Notes: generated by a model not told the origin, from the sequence alone. A stretch of 64,000 nt of DNA from an uncultured Lachnospiraceae bacterium (GCA_945919795.1 CAMEJJ010000009.1:53346-117345), one strand, 5' to 3'; positions 36,756 through 45,421 are shown, counted from the stretch's first letter. A program made the numbers and translations.

Positions 36756-39605
36756 TTATCTCACTCCTGTTACCACTGCGATAATTCTAATGTACGGGTT
36801 TTCTTCAATTTCCAACGTATCCTTTTCCCAATCCATGAAGTTTGAAAAGATAGCTTCTATTTCACGTTCCTTTTCAGACTTCTTACGTTCCATGCCAGCA
36901 ATGCCCAAATCAAACAATGATAGCTGGGCATCTTTATGTCTACGTTCAAGAGCTTCCAATCTCTCCATCTCCTCATAGATATATGGATCCGTTTTCGCCT
37001 TATACTCTGCGCACTTATCAGACATAATCTTCTTTGCACGTTCAACTACATCATTTAAGAGAGTCTGACCTTTAGCTATTTGCTCCTCAGAAATTTGCTG
37101 AGTATTTGGTGCCTTTGTATTGAGGTGAGTCTTCTGCATAACTTCACTCATTGTCATGACATTTTCAAACTGACCATTCCTATAGCTGACACCAAACCAT
37201 TCATCTACAACCGTTGTTGATTTTCTATTAGGAATTAGTCCAGCAACGATGAATATCATTTCACTATCATCTATATCTTTTGAAAGACCAAGCACTGGAA
37301 CCTCACTTCTCTTATAGAAGACACCAGCCTTATCCTCAATCCAATTGAAAATCGGATGCAGTTTCCACAAAAACTGAGTTGCCGGCCATGCAGTTTCGGC
37401 CAAATCATTTTGCATGCAGCGTTTCATATCTTGTAGACAATACTCTCTGTCTGGAGATAATCTAAGATAATCATCCGATGGCATCGCCTCAGGTGGCATA
37501 AGTTTTTTAATTCGTTTCTTTACGTTTTCTGTAAGCTTAATCTCTACTCCTTGGGTTCCTGTTAAGTCAGAATATTTTATTTCTTCTGTATCCGTAAAAA
37601 TATCCAAGGCATTTTTTACATAATCAAGATCTGAGAACAGTGTCTCTTCATCGCTATACTCAACCTTAACTTCTTTTTCATCTCCAAGTCCCATCAGCAG
37701 TTCTAATGGATCAAACTCTTCTTCATCAGAATCAAGAAGTTTTTCAAAAGCATCTGCTCCTGCACCACTTTCTATTGCCTTAGCAGTTTCTTCTTCCTCT
37801 TCTTCCTGGTTGAACTTTCCAAAGAGCATGGCAGGATCTCCAATATTCTTAAGAGCCTGTTCCTCTTTCTTTACCAAGATTTCCATAATACGAGCATCGC
37901 CCTTGATTCTTGGATTATCACTATCAATAAGCATATACCTAATATCTGGTTGCTCATGCTGTCCATAACGATCAATACGACCATTTCTCTGTTGGAACAC
38001 CATAAGTGACCAAGGAATATCAAAGTGAATCAGTCTATGTGACAGATAATGCAAATTGATACCCTCAGATGCAACATCAGATGCAACAATGACTCTGATA
38101 GGAGATTCTGCTCTACCAAATTCATCAACAATACGCTGAAGTTCTTTATCGCTCATTCCACCATGCATTACCTCAAGCTGATTGTCCTTTAATCCCAAAT
38201 CCTTTTTGAGATTTTCAGCAAGGTAACGCATTGTTTCTATACGCTCTGTAAAAATAACAAGACGATCATCATTTTTACTTGGAACCCATCCATACTCTTG
38301 GCTCTTTAAAAGAGCAATCAACTTTGCGTATCTCGAAAAATCTGCTGGCGTAATCAGCTCTAATGCATTTTTTAATTCTTTTAAAGAGGCAATATCAGGC
38401 ATATCTCCATCTGGATATTTCTTCTCAAGCTTTTTAATTCTTGCCTCTAAGCTCTTAATACATGCCGCTGGTGAAGAAAATAAAGATTTTTCAAGACTAG
38501 TCTTAAAGAGAATTCCTTTTCCTCTTGCTCTTGTCTCATCCATCTGCAGTTTCATATCTGCAAAAATATCATAAGCAGCTTCTTCTCGCGCAGACGCAGC
38601 ACATCGCTCAATAGTAATTACACGCTCTTTAAAAGCGCCAGAAACCTGATCCTGAATATCTTTCTTGAATCGTCTGATAAGGAGCCCCTGTATATCATCT
38701 TTTGTATAGTTTTCTTCATCAGCAATTGCAGTCGGATCCAGCATATTCATCAGAGATGCAACCGACTGTCCTTTACCATCATGAGGAGTTGCTGTAAGCA
38801 TAATTAAAGTATCTGAGCGATTAGCAAGTAATGACGCAAGCTTACTTCTCTGAGAACTTCTATCTCCTCTTTTCGCAACGTTATGTGCTTCATCGATAAC
38901 GATAATATCCCACCATGCATTCTCAAGATGTGTGCGATACTCAAGGTCATTCTTCAGTGTATCAACTGAAATAATGATCTTATCATAATAGAAGAACGGA
39001 TTATAATTGGTCGGAATCTTTGCTCTTACACTTTGAATTCTTGATGAGTCCAGACGTACAAGCGGAATTGTAAATCTGTTCCACATTTCTTTTTGGAACT
39101 GTGTCATCATACTCTTCACAGTAACTACAAGAATTCTCTTTCCCTTGCCACGAGCAATTAACTCTGACATAAGAATTCCTGCTTCAAGCGTCTTACCAAG
39201 ACCAACAGTATCTGCAATCAAAATTCTCTGACGGGTATTATTAAGTGCCATCTGAGCAGGCTCAAGCTGATAAGGCATCAAGTCCATTGCAGCCTTATCT
39301 CCAATATGAATCTTATTGTCAGTTGGTATTTTTCCTCTCCACTGACTCTCAATATATACTTTAGATTTTCTAAAGAACGCAGAATCATCCGGCACAAGTG
39401 TGACCTTCGCCGGATCAACAATTTCTATATCATCTTCAACATCCACAAGGAACATTGATTCATAATCTTTTACAAGCTGAGAAAGACCTATTACATGTAA
39501 GGTCTGATTTCCTAAACTATTAGTCTCAACTTTTTTTACCATCCATTCCTCACCACGAACGATAATTCGCATTCCTGGTGCATACTTAACTTCTAACTGT
39601 TCCAT
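36756..39605 (-). CDS. SNF2-like helicase, DrmD-like
   Basis: A 949-residue protein starting at 39605 after AGGAGAGG. SWI2/SNF2 motifs: Walker A DTVGLGKT (132-139), DEAH (238-241), LTATPHDG, then lobe 2 with IFTERIETMRYL, VASEGINLHYLSHRLIHFD and QRNGRIDRYGQ. An acidic stretch (EEEEEETAK) and a DUF3883-free C-terminus follow. Class 1 DISARM begins with drmD then drmMI, exactly the order seen here, which supports the DrmD label. RapA-type transcription helicases share the core, but the neighbour makes that less likely. Confidence 0.82.
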   Translation of the reverse strand: MEQLEVKYAPGMRIIVRGEEWMVKKVETNSLGNQTLHVIGLSQLVKDYESMFLVDVEDDIEIVDPAKVTLVPDDSAFFRKSKVYIESQWRGKIPTDNKIHIGDKAAMDLMPYQLEPAQMALNNTRQRILIADTVGLGKTLEAGILMSELIARGKGKRILVVTVKSMMTQFQKEMWNRFTIPLVRLDSSRIQSVRAKIPTNYNPFFYYDKIIISVDTLKNDLEYRTHLENAWWDIIVIDEAHNVAKRGDRSSQRSKLASLLANRSDTLIMLTATPHDGKGQSVASLMNMLDPTAIADEENYTKDDIQGLLIRRFKKDIQDQVSGAFKERVITIERCAASAREEAAYDIFADMKLQMDETRARGKGILFKTSLEKSLFSSPAACIKSLEARIKKLEKKYPDGDMPDIASLKELKNALELITPADFSRYAKLIALLKSQEYGWVPSKNDDRLVIFTERIETMRYLAENLKKDLGLKDNQLEVMHGGMSDKELQRIVDEFGRAESPIRVIVASDVASEGINLHYLSHRLIHFDIPWSLMVFQQRNGRIDRYGQHEQPDIRYMLIDSDNPRIKGDARIMEILVKKEEQALKNIGDPAMLFGKFNQEEEEEETAKAIESGAGADAFEKLLDSDEEEFDPLELLMGLGDEKEVKVEYSDEETLFSDLDYVKNALDIFTDTEEIKYSDLTGTQGVEIKLTENVKKRIKKLMPPEAMPSDDYLRLSPDREYCLQDMKRCMQNDLAETAWPATQFLWKLHPIFNWIEDKAGVFYKRSEVPVLGLSKDIDDSEMIFIVAGLIPNRKSTTVVDEWFGVSYRNGQFENVMTMSEVMQKTHLNTKAPNTQQISEEQIAKGQTLLNDVVERAKKIMSDKCAEYKAKTDPYIYEEMERLEALERRHKDAQLSLFDLGIAGMERKKSEKEREIEAIFSNFMDWEKDTLEIEENPYIRIIAVVTGVR

Positions 39606-39625
39606 GAGTAACCTCTCCTACTCCA

Positions 39626-39844
39626 CTATTTATTTTCGCTTTTCTCAAAATGAATTAAGTCTCCGAAATCACAGTCAAGCTCCATGCAGATTTTCTCTAA
39701 GACACTCATGGACACAGTCTCACCCCTGCTCATCTTTGCAAGTGTACTGCTGCTAATTCCAATGTTTTCGTTCTCAACAAGATCCATCTTTTTCATGTTC
39801 TTGTCGATCAATAATTTCCATAATCCGTTATAAGATACAGCCAT
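39626..39844 (-). CDS. Cro/CI-type HTH regulator heading the defence operon
   Basis: A 72-residue protein starting at 39844 after GAGAGG. A single HTH domain, WKLLIDKNMKKMDLVE and ISSSTLAKMSRGETVSMSVLEKICMELDC, is of the HTH_26 type. It is the first gene of the operon, 20 bases before the SNF2 gene, and behind a strong promoter with a palindrome just upstream (39958-39972). It likely limits expression of the whole system, as small Cro-like controllers do in restriction-modification and DISARM/BREX loci. Confidence 0.85.
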   Translation of the reverse strand: MAVSYNGLWKLLIDKNMKKMDLVENENIGISSSTLAKMSRGETVSMSVLEKICMELDCDFGDLIHFEKSENK

Positions 39845-39881
39845 ATAATTCCTCTCTTATGGGGATTACCCATCTTGGTGA

Positions 39882-39972
39882 AGGACCCGAAAGTCCTCAT
39901 AAATAGTCCTAGTGTACATTATACGCTCTTAAGCATATATTTTCAAATACAATTTTCGACTTTTCGAAAGTC
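39882..39972 (-). promoter_or_regulatory. Defence operon promoter, operator and leader hairpin
   Basis: Minus strand: TTGAAA (39946-39941), exactly 17 bases, TATAAT (39923-39918). A perfect palindrome GACTTT-TCG-AAAGTC at 39958-39972 lies 11 bases upstream of the -35 box, in a run of TTCGA motifs, a good site for the HTH protein. In the leader AGGAC and GTCCT (39882-39897) form a small hairpin. Confidence 0.75.
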
Positions 39973-40237
39973 AATTTCGAATTAATGTTTAATTAGTTTT
40001 ATTTTTGTAACATTATTTGTGATTATCTTGTCATGGTCTTCATCCCGCCTCGCGCGGCACCATCTTTGATGGTGTTAGGGCGCGTCTTCGCAAAGTGGCG
40101 AGCAGTGCTTTTTTGTACAAAAAGCTATTATCCGCTCGTTGGTGGCACATCCCCAATCCCCTTGAACAAGCTAATCGCTTGGCTACGCAATTCTTACGAA
40201 TCGCTTTATTCTGCTGTTGGAATTTTCTTCAGAAATG
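39973..40237. other. Gene-free region with candidate ICE oriT
   Basis: No gene is supported. It is locally GC-rich against an AT-rich surrounding and contains the hairpin CACCATC-TTT-GATGGTG (40058-40074), next to GCGCGTCTTCGC (minus strand GCG-CCCTAACACC), and the near-palindrome GCTTTTTTGTACAAAAAGC (40107-40125). It lies just beyond the relaxase gene. Such structure is expected for an origin of transfer, but no nick site is proven. Confidence 0.45.
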
Positions 40238-40280
40238 AAAAAAGAGGGGAACCCATAAGTCTTAAACTTACAGATTCCCC
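40238..40280 (-). terminator. Terminator after the ICE relaxase gene
   Basis: GGGGAA (40246-40251) pairs with TTCCCC (40275-40280), with an inner TAAG/CTTA pairing; TTTTTT follows on the minus strand. It lies right after the relaxase stop at 40288. Confidence 0.7.
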
Positions 40281-40287
40281 ATTAGAA

Positions 40288-41721
40288 TTATCGAGTGATA
40301 TTGTGTTTTCTGACACGTTCCTTCTTCTGCTCTTCATCACTTTTAAGAAACTGGTCGATATCGTATTTTGCTCTTTGAATCTCCTGCATATCTTTCTTAA
40401 CCTGACGATATTCACCGTACAGCTTTTTCTTTTCTGCAAGGATCTCGGCATACTCTGCACTGAGATCTTTTACCTTAGGAAGCTTCTTCAGATGAAGCTC
40501 ATCAAAGGCATTCTTGGCAGCCTTATGAAGCAGGATTTCCTGTCTATGCTCTTCTAGAAACTTCTTGCTATATCCGCATTTACGATAATCCGCATATACG
40601 TCTTTGGTCTTGAAGTAATCAAAGATATGTTTCTTCAAAACCTGAATCTCAGCAAGTCGCTTCTCCTTTTCTTTGATGGAAGCTGATAATTTCGTAAATC
40701 GCTCTGTTGCCGTTTTCACATTTTTCTCCAGATCATCGTAGCTTCGGATGTCATGCAGTTTCAAATATAAAACTGCCTTGGCCACCTGCTTGGTATTAAA
40801 GTTTTTGGCGAAGCGAACATAATATTTTCCTTTGCCCTGAGCCAGTTTCTTTTGAATATCAATAAGAAGGTCAAACTCATGATCTTCCTTTTTCCGTTGG
40901 TAAGTCTTTGGCTGCTTTTCGGCTTTTTCATTATCGTAGAAAGCATGCTCCATCTCACCAGCAAGAATCTTCTTAAGGTCATCTTCTGTATAACCATCAC
41001 CCAGGGAACGTAGTCGAATGAACCTTTTCTGATCTTTTCCCTTTAGAGAAATATGCTTTCCACGCTTAATCTCGTATCCGGCATCTTCCAGTTTATAAAG
41101 CAGCTCATCAAAATCTTTTGCGCTGCCTTCCTTAAGAATCTGATCAATCGCATCTCTGATATCATCACGAAAGGATTTCTTCTCGGGATAAGTAGTTCGC
41201 TTAACACGCTCACTTGGCTTCTTCTTTTCTATGACAGACAGACCATGCTCAAGGCAAATGATATCCGATAATCTCTGCAAGGCAAGACCAACAAAAAAGA
41301 AATCTCTAAACTTATGGGTGCAATCAAGACTCGTAGAATTAAAGATGATGTGATTATGAATATGCGCCTTATCCGTATGAGTCGCTACGATAAAAGCATG
41401 ATTGCCTTTGGTAAATCGCATGGCGGTTTCATAGCCTACCTGATTTGCTTCCTCCGGTGTGATTTCTCCCGGCTTAAAGGATTGCCTGATCTGATAAGCG
41501 ATGATATTGCCCCTGGGATGTCTTCCTGTCAGACGCTCATATTCTCTTTTCGAGAGCATGAATTCTTCATCAACACTCTCAGCCTGGCAGGCGTAGGAAC
41601 TGATGAATTGACCATTTTCGGTCTTTTCTCCATTCTTGGCATAATCTGTTCTGTCGCTAAGAGACTTCGCTACGCTTTTACCTTTATTCTGATGCATCGT
41701 GATAAGTCTTGTAGCCGCCAT
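40288..41721 (-). CDS. ICE relaxase, MOBP/VirD2-like
   Basis: The second ATG (41721) is eight bases from AAGGAGGTGA and is preferred over 41727. The product of about 477 residues has the relaxase domain at 1-200, with the histidine triad HIHNHIIFNS and the preceding VATHTDKA; the catalytic tyrosine is probably in the N-terminal SDRTDYAKNG. The C-terminal half is a lysine-rich coiled coil. It nicks oriT and leads the ICE strand into the recipient. It follows mobC within an operon that continues from topB. Confidence 0.88.
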   Translation of the reverse strand: MAATRLITMHQNKGKSVAKSLSDRTDYAKNGEKTENGQFISSYACQAESVDEEFMLSKREYERLTGRHPRGNIIAYQIRQSFKPGEITPEEANQVGYETAMRFTKGNHAFIVATHTDKAHIHNHIIFNSTSLDCTHKFRDFFFVGLALQRLSDIICLEHGLSVIEKKKPSERVKRTTYPEKKSFRDDIRDAIDQILKEGSAKDFDELLYKLEDAGYEIKRGKHISLKGKDQKRFIRLRSLGDGYTEDDLKKILAGEMEHAFYDNEKAEKQPKTYQRKKEDHEFDLLIDIQKKLAQGKGKYYVRFAKNFNTKQVAKAVLYLKLHDIRSYDDLEKNVKTATERFTKLSASIKEKEKRLAEIQVLKKHIFDYFKTKDVYADYRKCGYSKKFLEEHRQEILLHKAAKNAFDELHLKKLPKVKDLSAEYAEILAEKKKLYGEYRQVKKDMQEIQRAKYDIDQFLKSDEEQKKERVRKHNITR

Positions 41722-41739
41722 GCGCATTCACCTCCTTTC

Positions 41740-42069
41740 CTAAATCGTAGACAGGCGCTTTAGTATTTCCTTCATCACTTTCCAAAGTTCTTCCTGATGA
41801 AGTCTGATATCATCGATATCTTCTTTGTAGATACTGCCGGTTTCATTCGCTTTCTTTGCATACTGATTCATATTGGAAGATGTGATGCCAAGAAGCCTTA
41901 CGGCCTCTTTGACATCACTTAAATCCATCTGGATTAGATAACCATCAATCGCCATTTTGCGAAGATAAGCACTCTCATTTAAGATGCCGATTTCTTTTTC
42001 CCTGTCACGAATCAGTTTGGCTTCCTCAGGAGTAGCAAAGAAATGAAACTGCTCCGTTCTGTTATTCAT
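41740..42069 (-). CDS. mobC: MobC-like relaxosome protein
   Basis: Start at 42069, after GGGAGATG. The product of 109 residues begins MNNRTEQFHFFATPEEAKLI and has a ribbon-helix-helix-like N-terminus and the PF05713 pattern (SAYLRKMAIDGYL ... LLGITSSNMNQYAKKANETG). It helps the relaxase open oriT. It lies 18 bases before the relaxase gene. Confidence 0.88.
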   Translation of the reverse strand: MNNRTEQFHFFATPEEAKLIRDREKEIGILNESAYLRKMAIDGYLIQMDLSDVKEAVRLLGITSSNMNQYAKKANETGSIYKEDIDDIRLHQEELWKVMKEILKRLSTI

Positions 42070-42071
42070 GA

Positions 42072-42446
42072 CTACATCTCCCTGCAAGGACAACTCACAG
42101 GAGTCTTCTTCTCAGGTTCTGGTATTGGAGCCAGCTTCACTTTTTCCTGCTGCTCTTTTATCTTCTCCATCACAGAAGCTTTGGTATCTGCAATAATATC
42201 CTCCTGATCTGCCTTTTCATTGATTTCTGCAAAATCCGGCACAGGAGCTGCAGGCACATTATTGATGATTCCGTCAAATGAATTATCATTCTGTTCCACC
42301 ATATCCTCGATACCACGCATATGATTCCTGCTGATAGATGGACCAGCTCCGACATCCTCAATCGGATCAATGGACTCAGGAATCTGTTCCTCTACTGCAT
42401 TTCCTGTGACTTCATCCCATTTTCTGATTTTCTTCATCTTTGCCAT
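42072..42446 (-). CDS. Small acidic accessory protein of the ICE
   Basis: A 124-residue protein starting after AGGAGC, overlapping the end of topB by 13 bases and ending three bases before mobC's start. It is hydrophilic, Pro/Glu-rich and probably largely disordered, with no domain I recognise. The position between topB and mobC points to a mobilization role, but function is unknown. Confidence 0.65.
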   Translation of the reverse strand: MAKMKKIRKWDEVTGNAVEEQIPESIDPIEDVGAGPSISRNHMRGIEDMVEQNDNSFDGIINNVPAAPVPDFAEINEKADQEDIIADTKASVMEKIKEQQEKVKLAPIPEPEKKTPVSCPCREM

Positions 42447-42868
42447 CTGGATGCTCCTTTCTTCGGATACTTTTTATACTGTTTGTACTGACGAGGTGGA
42501 AAGAGTTTATCTGCACCCTTTACAGGCTCATAGGTCTCAATCAGATCAACAATCATATCCTTGATTTCAGCCATAAAGTCTTCCGATGCAATATCCTGTT
42601 TTTCCACTTCCAGAAGTTTCTGCTCCCACTCAGCTGTCATAGATGCCGACTGAATCTGTTCCGGCATGACAGTAATAAGAGAAGTCCCCTTTTCTGTTGG
42701 AACCAGATACTTTGTTTTCTTACTGCCCTGTCTTTCTACAAAACCGATACGAACCAGTTTTTCAATTACACCAGCGCGTGTTGCAGGAGTACCAAGACCT
42801 TTACGCTCTACTTCGTCAGGTGTTTCCTTTGCTCCTGCTGATTCCATAGCAGAAAGTAAAGAGTCCTC
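42434..42868 (-). pseudogene. topB: topB (DNA topoisomerase III), 3' part cut off by the mobilizable element
   Basis: This is the C-terminal 144 codons of topoisomerase III, starting with GAG GAC inside the 7-bp repeat at 42862-42868. It encodes SLLSAMESAGAKE, then the typical RKGLGTPATRAGVIEKL and a lysine-rich end. Alone it lacks the catalytic tyrosine. Joined to the 5' part (53132-54590) at the shared GAGGACT it gives an uninterrupted 628-residue enzyme (RFTED-SLLSAME). A stop codon in the element's end lies just upstream, so no fusion protein forms. Confidence 0.95.
42862..42868. repeat. 7-bp direct repeat, attR-like end of the mobilizable element
   Basis: AGTCCTC (GAGGACT on the gene strand), repeated at 53132-53138. 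It includes a GA dinucleotide, the crossover used by TnpX/TndX-type recombinases. Confidence 0.85.
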
Positions 42869-42882
42869 GGAAAGATTTTGTC

Positions 42883-42900
42883 AAGGGTAGTTAAGAAAAA
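42883..42900. repeat. 18-bp inverted repeat at element end, left
   Basis: AAGGGTAGTTAAGAAAAA, perfectly inverted at 53105-53122. Probably the arm binding site of the recombinase. Confidence 0.9.
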
Positions 42901-43067
42901 TCTTCACTGTTTATGTCATGTAATATCAATCTGTTAATCTTATCCGTCATGGTTTCCCTGCTCGTTTTACTGAAATGAATTGCCACGTTGTAGGTGGTTC
43001 TTCCGATTTTCTTTTTGATATGCGGACACTGTTCTTTGTCCGTTGTCTGCTTTTCTGTCTGTTCCAT
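42891..43067 (-). CDS. TnpW-like small protein
   Basis: Start at 43067 following GGAGAATT; the longer frame from 43124 lacks a ribosome site. The product of 58 residues has the signature KKKIGRTTYNVAIHFSKTS, then ETMTDKINRLI, which I know from TnpW-type proteins of Tn4451-like elements. Function is unknown. It is the last gene at the end opposite to the recombinase, and its end lies on the terminal inverted repeat. Confidence 0.8.
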   Translation of the reverse strand: MEQTEKQTTDKEQCPHIKKKIGRTTYNVAIHFSKTSRETMTDKINRLILHDINSEDFS

Positions 43068-43136
43068 AATTCTCCTTTTCCCAACGTAAAAAGGTGCATG
43101 AAATCCTTTCTGTTTTCCATGCACCTTACGCTGTGG

Positions 43137-44717
43137 TTAAATTGTGTTTTCGTGTTTCTTATTCCGGTTCTGCTCCCTTGCCTGCTCGTCCGCTCTCTGC
43201 TGTACTACCATTTCCCTGAGATTGCCTTTGAAAACGGAAAGCTTTGCAAGGTCGGTAGCAACCCTACTGCTTTTTCTCTGTATCTGCTCTTGCTGTGCCA
43301 ACACCTCCGCTAACTGCTTATCAATATATGGCTTTGATATTTTCATATTTTCCGGCATGACTGCCTTTACCCTGTCACGATATATTGCATAGTTTTCAAG
43401 CTCTGTTTCATGCTTTTTCTTAAAGGAATTTTTCCTCAATCCGCTTAGTGCCTGATACTCTTTCATTACTGGCTGATACTGCTTGTAATCGTCATAGTCA
43501 GATACCGCCTGCGTCCACTTCTCATAACGCACACTTAACTCTGAAAGTTCTGCCCTGCAATTCTCCAACACCTCCGTCTGCTTTTCCTCAAACGCCCTTA
43601 TATCTTCCCATGTTTCAAGATGGTTTGTGTCAAACAGCTTTGCAAGCTGTTCCACATTGCCCAGAAGCCGCTTGTCTTTAAATCTCTGTACATATGGGAA
43701 AATCGGTCTTACAACCATCTCTGACCTTTGTTTCTGCAACATCTCCAATGCGGTCTGAACCTCTGATTTTTGTTCCGGTACGGAAGGATTGATGGATGGA
43801 TTGATAGATTGAATGTCATCCCTTTCTGTCCGGCTTTTTCTCTCAAAAACAAATTTGAAAACTCCCTTTTTCAGTTCCTCTTTGAGTTCAGAGATAAATC
43901 CATAAATCTTCATTATCATGGCATTGTATTTCTCGATTGCACGATTGATATTGCCCCTTTCTGTCCGGATGCCTTTTCGTTCCAATGCACTTGCTCTTTC
44001 CCCTAAATGAATGGTCGGAATAAGAGGTATCCCTCTGTCCTTATAGGAACGTGGATCAACACGCTCGGCTATGCCTGCTTTTTCATTGGTGGCATTGATA
44101 ACCTCCGCAATGGCATTTCTCCATTCCTTCGCCTTGCCTTTCTCATTCCAGTCAATCACATTTACTTTCCGGCTTTTATAGCCTTTTCCGCTGGCATTGG
44201 GTATCCGGTTACCGTCTGCGTCAAGGACATACTCTTTTCTTGATTTTGCTCCCCATGTACCATCCTCATTGAGAGGTCTGAGAGTAAGAAGGATATGGAT
44301 ATGCAGATTAGGCTGTCCTTTATCGTTGTACGAACGATGAATACCATAATCTGCACACATTCCCTTATTTACAAACTGCTCTTTGATAAAACGCTCCATG
44401 ACCTGCCTTGCGGTGGCTTCGTCCCACTCATTGGGCAGGGAATATTTCAGGCTCCTTGCAAGCTGGGCATTCTTCGCTTTCTCGTTCTTTTCTACAGAGT
44501 TCCATAATACTGCCCTGTCTGCAAATTCCGGTGGTGCGTGTTCCGGCAGAAGCACGCCTGCACCGACTAAATCCTCTTTGGCAGTTCTGTTATAGGTCAT
44601 GCCATAATAATCACTGTAAAGGGATGTCCTGCTGATATAGGCTGACTGCTCAACCGCCGACTGTCCTTTGCTCCGCTGGACTATGGATGCCCTGCTGCTA
44701 ATTGTTCCGTTCTTCAC
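43137..44717 (-). CDS. MobA/MobL relaxase of the mobilizable element (MOBQ)
   Basis: Start taken as the GTG at 44717, following GAAAGGAGAGG; the GTG at 44735 lies before that ribosome site. 526 residues. The MobA_MobL domain covers about 10-230: ISSRASIVQRSKGQSAVEQSAY, and the two-histidine motif LHIHILLT. The C-terminal half is helical and basic. It nicks oriT for transfer; a MOBQ nick-like sequence, GTGCG/CCCT, lies 330 bases upstream (45040-45048). Confidence 0.9.
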   Translation of the reverse strand: MKNGTISSRASIVQRSKGQSAVEQSAYISRTSLYSDYYGMTYNRTAKEDLVGAGVLLPEHAPPEFADRAVLWNSVEKNEKAKNAQLARSLKYSLPNEWDEATARQVMERFIKEQFVNKGMCADYGIHRSYNDKGQPNLHIHILLTLRPLNEDGTWGAKSRKEYVLDADGNRIPNASGKGYKSRKVNVIDWNEKGKAKEWRNAIAEVINATNEKAGIAERVDPRSYKDRGIPLIPTIHLGERASALERKGIRTERGNINRAIEKYNAMIMKIYGFISELKEELKKGVFKFVFERKSRTERDDIQSINPSINPSVPEQKSEVQTALEMLQKQRSEMVVRPIFPYVQRFKDKRLLGNVEQLAKLFDTNHLETWEDIRAFEEKQTEVLENCRAELSELSVRYEKWTQAVSDYDDYKQYQPVMKEYQALSGLRKNSFKKKHETELENYAIYRDRVKAVMPENMKISKPYIDKQLAEVLAQQEQIQRKSSRVATDLAKLSVFKGNLREMVVQQRADEQAREQNRNKKHENTI

Positions 44718-45088
44718 TATCCTCTCCTTTCCCACAACGTAGTGGGTTGCACCGGCAGACTTTGTGGGCAGATGAAAGCACGTCTTTTTGTGATTTCATC
44801 TGAACGCAAAGTTCACTAGGGTAGGCGGTTCTTTTTACCGCCGAAGGGAGTGTAGCTCCCTTATAACAAAAGGCTTGCCTTTTGTTCAACAAGGTGCCTG
44901 CACCTTGTTAGCGGATACGAAGTAGCCGACTGCCCTCTGCAAGGTCTCCGCTCCGCTTCGGTCCGTGCAAACGGATGTCCCCCGGACATCCTGCACCCTT
45001 CGGAGAACGCACAGCACCGCCCCAAAGGGTGGTGTATCTGTGCGCCCTCAACAAAGTTGAGGGAATTGGCTACAACGCTGCACATTCC
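44718..45088. other. oriT region of the mobilizable element
   Basis: No gene. It holds at least seven hairpins in a row: GGCGGT/ACCGCC (44824-44842), AAGGGAG/CTCCCTT (44844-44862), AACAAAAGGC/GCCTTTTGTT (44865-44886), AACAAGGTGC/GCACCTTGTT (44888-44909), GGATGTCC/GGACATCC (44973-44991), CACCGCCC/GGGTGGTG (45015-45034) and CCCTCAAC/GTTGAGGG (45045-45063). Between the last two, GTGCG|CCCT (45040-45048) matches the MOBQ nick consensus of RSF1010-type oriT. The setting next to a MobA/MobL relaxase makes oriT the natural reading. Confidence 0.8.
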
Positions 45089-45421
45089 CTATTCTTCTTC
45101 GCTTTCGTCCTCGTCTGTTTCCTCATTTATCGCCGTATCCGGCATTTTTTCCTCCGCTCTTGCAAGTTCCCGCTCAATCTGCTCCATGCAGTTCTTGACC
45201 TCTCTTGTGGCAAATGCCACCTGCATAATCCGTCTGGTCTGCTCCTCGCTGTATCTCCTCGGTTCATTAAGAAATGTTTCAAAGTTTGCACCCACCACAA
45301 TCTTTCTGTGGTTATCTGCTTTCCTCTGCTCCATCTTTGCCTTTTTCATCAGCATATCCAGCTTGTTCTTTTCCTGCTCCATGCGTTTCCGCTGTGCTTC
45401 GATTTTATTTTCTAAATTCAT
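45089..45421 (-). CDS. Small coiled-coil accessory protein of the mobilizable element
   Basis: A 110-residue protein starting after GAGGTAATG. Residues 1-45 are a charged helix (ENKIEAQRKRMEQEKNKL), then KIVVGANFETFLNEP and a tail of Glu/Asp. I recall this type as DUF3847, found beside MobA/MobL relaxases in Firmicutes; it may be a relaxosome protein like MobC. It is the first gene after the cargo and lies directly beside oriT. Confidence 0.7.
   Translation of the reverse strand: MNLENKIEAQRKRMEQEKNKLDMLMKKAKMEQRKADNHRKIVVGANFETFLNEPRRYSEEQTRRIMQVAFATREVKNCMEQIERELARAEEKMPDTAINEETDEDESEEE

Noticed and set aside
36756..39605. The SNF2 protein could be RapA, a transcription recycling factor.
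   Set aside because: Its length and place directly before a giant methylase match DrmD; RapA is normally not in such operons.
40206..40557. Plus-strand frames opposite the end of the ICE relaxase gene.
   Set aside because: They are antisense to the relaxase coding sequence and its terminator and have no ribosome site.
44844..44909. Repeats next to the relaxase could be read as a short CRISPR-like array.
   Set aside because: Each unit is a different hairpin, with no constant repeat or spacer length; they fit an oriT/leader structure.
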